DNA from: Patescibacteria group bacterium
GTDB taxonomy: Bacteria; Patescibacteriota; WWE3; UBA101185; UBA10185
NCBI GenBank assembly: GCA_022710505.1
Contig: JAKLGS010000008.1
Location: 1 to 19,473, forward strand
DNA length: 19,473 nt
Reading direction: 5' to 3'
A program made the position numbers and the translations under genes. The notes under the pieces were generated by a model, which was not told where the DNA came from, made no database searches, and saw only the letters and a program-made list of their open reading frames with translations. Shown here piece after piece: positions 1 through 7,006 of the stretch (position 1 is its first letter; each line of letters starts with the position of its first letter).

Positions 1-819
1 ATTTTTGAAGGCAATAAAATTCGTCGTGTTTGGGATGAAGAGAAGGAGCTTTGGTATTTTTCTGTGTCTGATGTAATTGCGGTATTATCAAATAGTGTAG
101 ATTCTGTTGCATATTGGCGCAAACTTAAAGAAAGATTATTAAAAGAAGGTGGAAATGAAACCGTGACAAAATGTCACGGGTTGAAAATGATAGCTCCTGA
201 TGGGAAAATGCGCCTTACAGACACCGCAGATACAGAAACTATGTTTCGCATCATTCAATCTATCCCTTCCCCCAAAGCAGAACCATTTAAGCTGTGGCTA
301 GCACGGGTAGGTTATGAAAGAGTAGAGGAGGTAGAAGATCCTGAAAAAGCTATTCAAAGGGCTATGGCAACATATCTTAAGAAGGGATATTCCAAAGATT
401 GGGTTGACTTGCGTCTTAAAAGCATCGAAATTAGGAAAGATTTAACAAATGAATGGCAAGAAAGAGGTATTTTGGATAAGAAGAAGTTTGCAATTTTGAC
501 TGACGATATTACTTTTGCCTGGGCAGGATTAAAAACAAAGGATTACAAAAAATACAAAGATTTGAAAAAAGAAAACTTAAGAGACAACATGACTAACTTG
601 GAATTAGTCTTGAATATGCTAGCAGAAACCGCAACCACTGAAATATCAAAAGTAACTAAACCAGAAACATTTCCTAAAAACAGAGAGGTCGCACGAGAGG
701 GTGGTGGTGTAGCAGGAAATGCAAGACGTGATATTGAAAGCAAAACAGGAAAAGAAGTTATTACGGGTAAAAACACTAAAGAACTGCCGAGTGAGAATAA
801 GGTGAAGAGGTTAAAATAA
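1..819 (+). CDS. BRO-N / DinD-like protein (5' partial)
   Basis: The reading frame is open from base 1 (IFEGNKIRRVWDEE...), so the gene starts upstream of the window; the internal GTG at 64 is not the start. Residues 1-105 match the BRO-N domain of phage antirepressors and baculovirus BRO proteins, a DNA-binding module (blocks YFSVSDVIAVL, DGKMRLTDTADTET, IQSIPSPKAEPFKLWL). The C-terminal half (FAILTDDITFAWAGL, KENLRDNMTNLELVLNMLAE, then NREVAREGGGVAGNARRDI) follows the layout of DinD, the DNA-damage-inducible protein D family. About 272 residues are visible and probably only about ten are missing. By family it may bind DNA in stress response or prophage regulation; its exact role is unknown. 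An 8-bp perfect inverted repeat lies inside the coding region at 161-179. Confidence 0.85.
   Translation: MFEGNKIRRVWDEEKELWYFSVSDVIAVLSNSVDSVAYWRKLKERLLKEGGNETVTKCHGLKMIAPDGKMRLTDTADTETMFRIIQSIPSPKAEPFKLWLARVGYERVEEVEDPEKAIQRAMATYLKKGYSKDWVDLRLKSIEIRKDLTNEWQERGILDKKKFAILTDDITFAWAGLKTKDYKKYKDLKKENLRDNMTNLELVLNMLAETATTEISKVTKPETFPKNREVAREGGGVAGNARRDIESKTGKEVITGKNTKELPSENKVKRLK
161..179. repeat. Perfect inverted repeat inside the BRO-N gene
   Basis: CCGTGACA, a 3-base AAA spacer, then TGTCACGG: two perfect 8-bp arms. It lies in the coding sequence for TVTKCHG. It could be a DNA operator bound by the encoded protein, an mRNA hairpin, or a by-product of coding. Its function is not shown. Confidence 0.6.
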
Positions 820-896
820 AAAAGAGGCATTCCCGCGGGAAGCACGCTTACCCTTTGGTAGTCCTCTCATGGTAATAGAACAATCTTACCTCAATT
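820..896 (-). ncRNA. Candidate structured small RNA
   Basis: Read on the minus strand, a TATAAT box (908-903) is followed after about 7 nt by an RNA that folds into separate hairpins: GGTAA/TTACC first, then a closing AGAGG/CCTCT stem holding TACC-AAAG-GGTA and the self-complementary TTCCCGCGGGAA. The closing stem ends in TTTTTT, as in an intrinsic terminator. No long ORF fits this strand here. The element converges on the BRO-N gene and may also end its transcription. It matches no RNA family I recognise; it could be a stand-alone small RNA or just an elaborate terminator. Confidence 0.4.
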
Positions 897-902
897 AGTG
901 TA

Positions 903-908
903 ATTATA
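903..908 (-). promoter_or_regulatory. -10 box for the candidate small RNA
   Basis: ATTATA on the plus strand gives a consensus TATAAT on the minus strand, about 7 nt before the proposed RNA 5' end. No good -35 hexamer was seen at 16-18 nt spacing, so the call rests on the -10 alone. Confidence 0.3.
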
Positions 909-944
909 CAAGATTATTCTTTCTATTCTAAATAGATATTTGTA

Positions 945-984
945 TAAAAAAAGGTTGAGAATTATATATTATATCCTCAACCTT
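945..984 (-). terminator. Intrinsic terminator of the putative lipoprotein gene
   Basis: AAGGTTGAG (951-959) pairs perfectly with CTCAACCTT (976-984). On the minus strand the hairpin is followed by a run of Ts (plus-strand As 945-950). It lies just past the stop of the minus-strand gene 992-1462. Confidence 0.8.
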
Positions 985-991
985 AATCGTA

Positions 992-1462
992 CTAAGGAGT
1001 CCAAAGTAAAAAATCGATAATTTTTTCACCCACTCCCTTGTTATTTTCCCTTTCTATGTACTTTTCCAGCGCGTCATCTGACATGTCGTAGCTATAAGGT
1101 TCGGGTTCTGAAGAGTAAGAACTAGATTTCGAAACGTCCTGATAATAATCGGATTGGTATTGTTTTGCTTCCAATTCTATTTTCCTCCATTCAATTTCTC
1201 TTTTCTTCTTATTTTCAGCTTTTCTCTGTGCCTTCCAAACCTTTACATGTTCCGGATTGTTAGGATCTAGTCCAGCCTCTCTAATCAATCTTGGACGCTC
1301 TACGTTTATCCATTTTTCCTGTAAGTCTCTCTGTTGTTTGCGTTTTCTTTCCAACTCTTTTATATATGCTAATCGCTCTTCTTCGGTTTTAAATTTTGGG
1401 ATGTCGGACTTTTTACAACTGAACAACAGCACTTCAAAAATAACCATCAGTATGTATATCAT
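992..1462 (-). CDS. Putative lipoprotein with a charged coiled-coil region
   Basis: A 156-aa protein. The N-terminus is hydrophobic (YILMVIFEVLLFSC) and ends in a lipobox-like LFSC with C16 as candidate lipidation site; a Glu within the hydrophobic stretch and no basic residue before it weaken the signal-peptide call. The rest is very rich in Lys, Glu and Arg with heptad-like spacing (about residues 25-100), then a Ser/Tyr-rich stretch. No enzymatic motif is seen and the family is not recognised. The start is well supported: AAAAAAGGAG (plus-strand 1471-1480) lies 8 nt before the ATG, and an extended -10 TGCTATAAT lies at 1509-1501. A strong terminator follows. It is a monocistronic unit divergent from the defense island. 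Confidence 0.7.
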   Translation of the reverse strand: MIYILMVIFEVLLFSCKKSDIPKFKTEEERLAYIKELERKRKQQRDLQEKWINVERPRLIREAGLDPNNPEHVKVWKAQRKAENKKKREIEWRKIELEAKQYQSDYYQDVSKSSSYSSEPEPYSYDMSDDALEKYIERENNKGVGEKIIDFLLWTP

Positions 1463-1500
1463 TTCACACTCTCCTTTTTTGATATGGGTTTATTTGCATT

Positions 1501-1509
1501 ATTATAGCA
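1501..1509 (-). promoter_or_regulatory. Extended -10 promoter of the putative lipoprotein gene
   Basis: On the minus strand this reads TGCTATAAT, a full extended -10. The predicted start near 1494 gives a roughly 30-nt leader containing the SD. No -35 consensus is visible, which is normal for extended -10 promoters. Confidence 0.55.
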
Positions 1510-1752
1510 TTTTTTAATCACATGTTTCTCTGTTAGTGTCTATAAAATAAGGAAAACAGCTTTTTTTAAAACTGAATTTTTGAGAAATAGATACCCTAAT
1601 TCTTTTTGTTATTTCATACCTAGTAAATTCTTTTTAATATTTCTCATATATGTATTCTTAAAGTTCTTATTTAGTCTTTTTTATATATTTTTTGTTTTTT
1701 CTCTTTTTTTAAATAAAAAAAGTTAAAGAGAGAATACATTTTAAATCGAAGT

Positions 1753-1761
1753 TGTTATAAT
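1753..1761 (+). promoter_or_regulatory. Extended -10 promoter of the defense island
   Basis: TGTTATAAT matches the extended -10 consensus TGnTATAAT. Transcription from about 1768 would place the three 22-bp-spaced repeats in the mRNA leader. The -35 region is weak. Confidence 0.55.
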
Positions 1762-1775
1762 ACCTTTGTTTGAAT

Positions 1776-1836
1776 ATTAAATTTAGATTAAATGAAGATT
1801 AAATCTAGATTAAAAGAAGATTAAATTTAGATTAAA
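1776..1836 (+). repeat. Three 17-bp direct repeats at exact 22-bp spacing
   Basis: The unit ATTAAATTTAGATTAAA occurs at 1776-1792, 1798-1814 (one change, T to C) and 1820-1836, each starting exactly 22 bp after the last. The third copy ends two bases before the ATG at 1839, so there is no SD. The spacing is about two helical turns, which suits a cooperative DNA-binding regulator, but the array also lies in the predicted mRNA leader. A further exact copy, also preceded by GAAT as in the first, lies at 3651-3667. Confidence 0.8.
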
Positions 1837-1838
1837 AA

Positions 1839-3632
1839 ATGCAACGTTACTCTGTAAACCAACATTTAATTGAATCAATACTAACCTGGGTTAAAACAGA
1901 TGCTATTGCTATTCCAGAGATGCAAAGGCCTTTTGTTTGGGATGCTACAAAAGTAAGAGATTTGATGGATTCTCTTTACCAAGGCTTTCCTATTGGGTAT
2001 TTAATAATGTGGAGGAACCCAGATGTTAATTTAAGAGATGGATCAACATCAGAAGGTAAAAAAATATTAATTGATGGTCAACAAAGAGTTACAGCACTAG
2101 AAGCAGCAATTCTTGGTGAAAAGGTCATGGATAAAGATTACAGGTGGGTTAATATAAACATTGCCTTCAACCCATTGGATGAAAAATTTGAAGTTTCAAA
2201 CCCAGCGATTGAAAAAGACGAAACATGGATAGCTAACATTAGTAACGTATTCTCACACGAAACGAATTTATTAGAAACAGTAGATAAATACTATGTTAAA
2301 AATAACAACAAGATTGATAAAAATACCCTTTTTGAGAGAATCAATCGATTAAAAAATATTGTAAATAAACAGATAGGTTTGATTGAACTTGACCCGGAAT
2401 TAGATATTGAAACAGTAACCGAAATATTTATAAGAATTAACTCTGAAGGTGTTGTGCTAGGACAATCTGATTTTGTAATGTCTAAAATTGCTGCAGCACC
2501 ACAATACGACGGTCCTAATATGAGAAAGGCAATAGATTATTTTTGTCATTTAGCCGTAATGCCAGAATTTTACCCACAGCTAGTCGAAGTTGACAAAGAT
2601 TTTACAAACACTGAATATTTTCCAAAAATTTCGTGGCTTAAAAATGAAAAGGATGATTTATACGACCCGAACTATACCGATTTAATCAGAGTTTCATTCA
2701 CAAAAGAGTTTGAAAGAGGTAAATTATCAGATCTTGTTAGCTTACTTTCAGGTAGAAATTTTGAAACAAGAAAATTTGAAGAAGAAATTGCTGAAGATTC
2801 TTTCAACAGACTTAAGAAAAGTATCATGGATTTTATGAACGAGACCAATTTCCAAAGATTTGTAATGATTATTAAATCTGCAGGTTTTATATCATCAAGC
2901 ATGATAAGATCCCAAAACACTCTTAATTTTGCTTACATCATATATCTAAAACTAAAAGAAAAAGGATATAAACCTGAAGATATTGAACACTATGTTAAGA
3001 GGTGGTTTGTGATGTCAATCCTCACTGGGAGGTACTCAGGTTCCCCTGAATCAAAGTTTGATTTTGATATTAAAAATATAGTTGAAAACAAATTTGGTGA
3101 CTATCTTACTGATATTGAAAACGCAGACCTTTCTGAAGCTTTTTGGGATGCTGCTTTAGTTCAAAACTTAAATACACCGGTCTCAAGCAGTCCTTATTTT
3201 AACGTTTTTCTTGCAGCTCAAGTTAAAAATAATGACAGAGGTTTCTTGTCAAAAGATATAAAAATTAACGATTTAATTACTCATCGTGGCGATATTCATC
3301 ATTTATTTCCAAGAGAATATCTAAAATCCAAAGGGTTGGGAAAAAGCAAATATAATCAGATAGCTAATTATGTTTACATGCAGACAGAAACAAATATTAA
3401 AGTTGGAAAAAAATCTCCTAATGTTTATTTTAAAGAAATTAAGGAACAAGTAGAAAGTGGAAAAAGTAAATACGGAGGTATTAAGGATATTCAAGACTTA
3501 AGACATAATTTAAGAGCTAATTGTATCCCATTAAAAATATTTGAAATGGATGTGGATTCTTACGAAGAATTTCTTGAGTTAAGAAGAAAATCAATGGCAG
3601 AGAAGATACATAAGTATTATTTGAGTTTGTAA
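1839..3632 (+). CDS. DUF262 + HNH protein (GmrSD-like type IV restriction enzyme)
   Basis: A 597-aa protein. The N-terminal DUF262 domain, as in GmrS, shows IPEMQRPFVWD, a helix ending in FPIGYLIMW, and the signature DGQQR at residues 79-83 (family role: nucleotide binding/hydrolysis). The C-terminus carries a DUF1524-like HNH nuclease motif: D-I-H487-H488-L-F-P, then N506/N510 and N519. GmrSD enzymes cut phage DNA with modified, often glucosylated, cytosines. Length and domain order fit fused GmrSD. It is the first gene of the island; the ATG directly follows the 22-bp-spaced repeats and has no SD. Beside a methyltransferase and helicase it may be an independent type IV enzyme or an accessory nuclease. 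Domain assignment is firm; substrate is inferred. Confidence 0.88.
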   Translation: MQRYSVNQHLIESILTWVKTDAIAIPEMQRPFVWDATKVRDLMDSLYQGFPIGYLIMWRNPDVNLRDGSTSEGKKILIDGQQRVTALEAAILGEKVMDKDYRWVNINIAFNPLDEKFEVSNPAIEKDETWIANISNVFSHETNLLETVDKYYVKNNNKIDKNTLFERINRLKNIVNKQIGLIELDPELDIETVTEIFIRINSEGVVLGQSDFVMSKIAAAPQYDGPNMRKAIDYFCHLAVMPEFYPQLVEVDKDFTNTEYFPKISWLKNEKDDLYDPNYTDLIRVSFTKEFERGKLSDLVSLLSGRNFETRKFEEEIAEDSFNRLKKSIMDFMNETNFQRFVMIIKSAGFISSSMIRSQNTLNFAYIIYLKLKEKGYKPEDIEHYVKRWFVMSILTGRYSGSPESKFDFDIKNIVENKFGDYLTDIENADLSEAFWDAALVQNLNTPVSSSPYFNVFLAAQVKNNDRGFLSKDIKINDLITHRGDIHHLFPREYLKSKGLGKSKYNQIANYVYMQTETNIKVGKKSPNVYFKEIKEQVESGKSKYGGIKDIQDLRHNLRANCIPLKIFEMDVDSYEEFLELRRKSMAEKIHKYYLSL

Positions 3633-3650
3633 AAAATTGTAGTTTAGAAT

Positions 3651-3667
3651 ATTAAATTTAGATTAAA
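3651..3667 (+). repeat. Fourth copy of the 17-bp leader repeat
   Basis: An exact copy of the first unit upstream of the DUF262 gene, also preceded by GAAT. It lies 18 bp before the ATG of the helicase gene, so both genes carry the element just before their starts. This suggests shared regulation. Confidence 0.75.
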
Positions 3668-3685
3668 AAGTTTTTTGTACATAAA

Positions 3686-6600
3686 ATGTCAAATTTTATA
3701 ACTAATAGCCAAACTAATGACTTGAGAAGAAGGCTTGTCGAACTTATAAGCAACAGCAAGGAATTAAAGTTTCTTATTGGTTTTTTCTATTTTTCAGGAA
3801 TCGAAGAATTGTATGAAGGATTGAAAGCTAAGCCTGACACAACGATGAAAATACTTGTAGGTTTAAATGTTGACACTGCGATTTCAAATCTTGTAGAAAT
3901 ATCCGAGGAAAATCACTTAACAGACGAAGAAAAAACTTTAAATTTTATAGAATCTATTAAAAAATCTTTAAATAATGAAAACTTTGATACGAAACAATTC
4001 TATGAACAAGTTACTTTTTTCATAAATTTAATGAGGAAAGACAAGCTCGTTATACGTAAGACATATAACCCTAACCACGCAAAACTATATCTATTCAAAT
4101 TAGATGAAAATCAAGTGGGGAAAAAAAACTTATTTATTACGGGATCTAGCAATTTAACAAGGGCGGGATTAATGACTCAAGACGAATTTAATGTTGAAAT
4201 TGGAGATTATGGATTTGATGAAGCTGAGAAATACTTCGAAGAATTATGGGAAAATGCTGTAAAAATTACAGAGTCGGATATTATAAAGAAGAAACTAATC
4301 CAAGTTATTGAAAATGAAACAATGGTTAAAGATGTCACCCCATTCGAGGCCTTTTGTTTAGTTTTAAAAACCTACCTAGAGACATTTGAACAAACGGATA
4401 TAGATGATTCGTTGATAAAAACTTTCGAGGAAAACAACTATAAACCCTACCAGTATCAGCTAGATGCAGTGAAACAAGCCTTGTCAATTATTGAAAATAA
4501 CAACGGTGTTATTGTGGCAGACGTCGTAGGTCTAGGTAAAACTGTAATTGCCTGTGCTATAGCAAAACAACTAAAGAAACGCGGTTTAGTGATATGTCCT
4601 CCTGCATTGGTTGGGGATAATAATAAAAACTCCGGTTGGAAAAAATACATGGAGGAATTTGGGCTTTACGATTGGGAAGTACGATCTATTGGCGATTTGG
4701 AAAATATCTTAGAATACGTCAACACAGCAAAAAATATTGAGGTTGTGATAGTAGATGAGGCACACCGCCTTAGAAACCAAGATACTCAAAATTATGAGCT
4801 TTTAAAAAATATTTGTAGAGATAAGACGGTCATCTTACTAACTGCCACACCTTTCAACAACCGACCCGGAGATATTTTAGCTTTACTAAAACTTTTTATA
4901 ACCCCTAAAAAATCTTCTATTACCTTAGAAAGTAATTTGGTTGATCAATTCAAGGTTTTTAAGGGAATGTTCGACAGACTTGGCTATATTAAAAAATACT
5001 GTAATTCACCTGACAATTCAAAAAGAAATAAAGCAACAAGTTATTACAAAACGCTATTTGAGGAAGATATAATAGATCTAAAAAAAGTTGCAGAGAAAGC
5101 ACGGTATTTAGCCAAGCAAATCAGAAATGTAATAGAGCCTGTAACGATAAGGCGCAACCGTTTAGATTTACAAAATAACCCTTTTTATAAAGAAGAAGTT
5201 TCAGAACTTTCTATGACTGCAGACCCTGAAGAGTGGTTTTTTGAATTAAACAAAGAACAATCTAATTTTTATTCAACTATAATTGAAAACTATTTCGGTG
5301 TACCAGAGGATGGCGGCCGGTTTAAAGGTGCTATATACAGACCATTTGAATATGAAAAAGAAATTAATGAGGAAATGAGTGAAGACGACAACCGTCAATT
5401 CATACAGCAAAGAAATTTATTTGATTTTATGCGTCGTTTGTTGGTAAAAAGATTTGAAAGCTCTTTCGGATCTTTTGAACAGAGTATTAAAAATTTCAAA
5501 AAAATTACTATAGATAGTAGCAATTTTATCAATAGAACCAGCGAATACATCTTAGATAGGGGGTTATTAGAAAAAATTTATGATTTGGACATTGATGAGA
5601 TCGAGAAATATCTACAAGACTACGAGGAGAAAATAAAACTAGGACAATACCCAAAAAACCACAAACGATATAAAATTAATGAATTTAAGTATAAAGAAAA
5701 ATTTCTTAAAGACATCCAGTCAGATTTAAAGTTGTTTGATGAAGTTTTAGAGGAACTAGAAAAACTAGATTTAGTAAAAAATGACCCCAAAACAAAATGT
5801 TTAGTAGATAAGATAAAAATTGAATTTTCTAAAACACCTGACGATAGAGAACCAAAAAGAAAAATTGTAATTTTTTCTGAATATGTTGATACAGTTAAAT
5901 ATCTAGAAAAAACATTAATACCAATATATCAAGAAAGACTTCTTGTTGTTGCAGGAGATCTTTCTGCAACAAAAATAGACCAAATTAATAAAAACTTTGA
6001 TGCCTCTTATACGAAACAAGAAGATCAATTCGATCTTTTATTATCATCGGATAAAATTTCCGAAGGTTTCAATTTAAACAGAGCAGGAATGGTTATTAAC
6101 TACGATATTCCATGGAACCCTGTCAGGGTTATTCAAAGACTTGGTCGTATCAACCGTATCAGTAAGAAGGTTTTCAGCAATCTTTACATAGTTAATTTTT
6201 TTCCGACAGAAAGAGGTGCTGAATTGGTAAAATCACGGGAAATTGCTGCCAATAAAATGTTCTTGATTCATAATACTTTGGGTGAGGATTCAAAAATCTT
6301 TGATATTGATGAGGAACCTACTCCAGCTGGACTATTCAATCGTATTCAACAAAATCCTGATAAGCATGAAGAAGAAAGTTTTTATACCAAAGCCCTGAAA
6401 GAGTACCTTACGATTCAAAAAGAAAACCCAGAATTAATTAATAATCTAGTAAAATATCCACCCCGTATTAAGGTGGCCAAAAAATACCACGAGAACGAAC
6501 TGCTAGTGTTTTTCAAAAAAGGCCGTCTTTATATTGTTGGGGCGGAGACAAAACCAGACAAAGCACATCCATACCAAAGTAGTTTTGAAGAAGTATTTGA

Positions 6601-7006
6601 TAAAATTAAATGTCAAAAAGATGAAAAATCTGAAAAATGGAACACGGATCAATTCTGGAAAACTTATGATGAAATACAATCATATAAGAATTTACAAACA
6701 GGTCCTGTTAATGAACAGAGTTTGGAACAAAAAGCACTTATTAACCTTGATTTTCTTATTGCAAATAATACAGAAACATTTTTAAACCACAGGACATTCT
6801 TGAAAACATTAAAAGAAGATATTTTGTACTATGGAACTTTGGCAGATTATACTTTGCGAAGAGTGTCCAACATAAAAGAATCCGACCCTAAAGATATCCA
6901 AAACTTAAAAAACGAACTTGGGGAAAATTACCTAATCAAAGAAAAAAACCGACAAAAAGAACAGAAAAAGGAAATAATTATCGCTATTCAAAATAAAGTA
7001 ATATGA
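3686..7006 (+). CDS. PLD nuclease-SF2 helicase fusion (restriction subunit candidate)
   Basis: A 1106-aa protein. Residues about 1-200 form a phospholipase-D-like nuclease domain with a single HKD-type motif: H131-A-K133 followed by GSSN at 153-156. The SF2/SNF2-type helicase core follows: Walker A GLGKT (282-286), DEAH (357-360), motif III TATPF (386-390), and motif VI QRLGRINR (817-824) after a long insertion. PLD domains normally work as dimers when one HKD motif is present, as in BfiI. ATP-driven translocation coupled to cleavage resembles a type I/ISP R subunit in which PLD replaces PD-(D/E)XK. The stop overlaps the next start (ATGA at 7003-7006), so translation is coupled to the methyltransferase. 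No SD was seen; one leader-repeat copy lies upstream. Confidence 0.88.
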   Translation: MSNFITNSQTNDLRRRLVELISNSKELKFLIGFFYFSGIEELYEGLKAKPDTTMKILVGLNVDTAISNLVEISEENHLTDEEKTLNFIESIKKSLNNENFDTKQFYEQVTFFINLMRKDKLVIRKTYNPNHAKLYLFKLDENQVGKKNLFITGSSNLTRAGLMTQDEFNVEIGDYGFDEAEKYFEELWENAVKITESDIIKKKLIQVIENETMVKDVTPFEAFCLVLKTYLETFEQTDIDDSLIKTFEENNYKPYQYQLDAVKQALSIIENNNGVIVADVVGLGKTVIACAIAKQLKKRGLVICPPALVGDNNKNSGWKKYMEEFGLYDWEVRSIGDLENILEYVNTAKNIEVVIVDEAHRLRNQDTQNYELLKNICRDKTVILLTATPFNNRPGDILALLKLFITPKKSSITLESNLVDQFKVFKGMFDRLGYIKKYCNSPDNSKRNKATSYYKTLFEEDIIDLKKVAEKARYLAKQIRNVIEPVTIRRNRLDLQNNPFYKEEVSELSMTADPEEWFFELNKEQSNFYSTIIENYFGVPEDGGRFKGAIYRPFEYEKEINEEMSEDDNRQFIQQRNLFDFMRRLLVKRFESSFGSFEQSIKNFKKITIDSSNFINRTSEYILDRGLLEKIYDLDIDEIEKYLQDYEEKIKLGQYPKNHKRYKINEFKYKEKFLKDIQSDLKLFDEVLEELEKLDLVKNDPKTKCLVDKIKIEFSKTPDDREPKRKIVIFSEYVDTVKYLEKTLIPIYQERLLVVAGDLSATKIDQINKNFDASYTKQEDQFDLLLSSDKISEGFNLNRAGMVINYDIPWNPVRVIQRLGRINRISKKVFSNLYIVNFFPTERGAELVKSREIAANKMFLIHNTLGEDSKIFDIDEEPTPAGLFNRIQQNPDKHEEESFYTKALKEYLTIQKENPELINNLVKYPPRIKVAKKYHENELLVFFKKGRLYIVGAETKPDKAHPYQSSFEEVFDKIKCQKDEKSEKWNTDQFWKTYDEIQSYKNLQTGPVNEQSLEQKALINLDFLIANNTETFLNHRTFLKTLKEDILYYGTLADYTLRRVSNIKESDPKDIQNLKNELGENYLIKEKNRQKEQKKEIIIAIQNKVI

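Larger units (their letters stand above)
1463..1838. other. Divergent AT-rich intergenic region
   Basis: This 376-bp gap separates the minus-strand lipoprotein gene from the plus-strand defense island. It contains the lipoprotein promoter and SD (1471-1509), long T tracts, a 9-bp inverted repeat ATGTATTCT (1650-1658) / AGAATACAT (1731-1739) enclosing an A/T hairpin near 1710-1722, an extended -10 (1753-1761) and three direct repeats (1776-1836). No convincing ORF was seen. Confidence 0.7.

Noticed and set aside
543..845. 100-aa minus-strand ORF
   Set aside because: It is a shadow of the BRO-N gene, whose C-terminal family blocks lie in the plus frame.
1257..1517. 86-aa plus-strand ORF
   Set aside because: It is antisense to the putative lipoprotein gene, which has SD, promoter and terminator.
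1776..1836. CRISPR-like array
   Set aside because: Units of 17 bp with 5-bp gaps are too short for repeats and spacers, and no cas gene is present; it is better described as a leader direct repeat.
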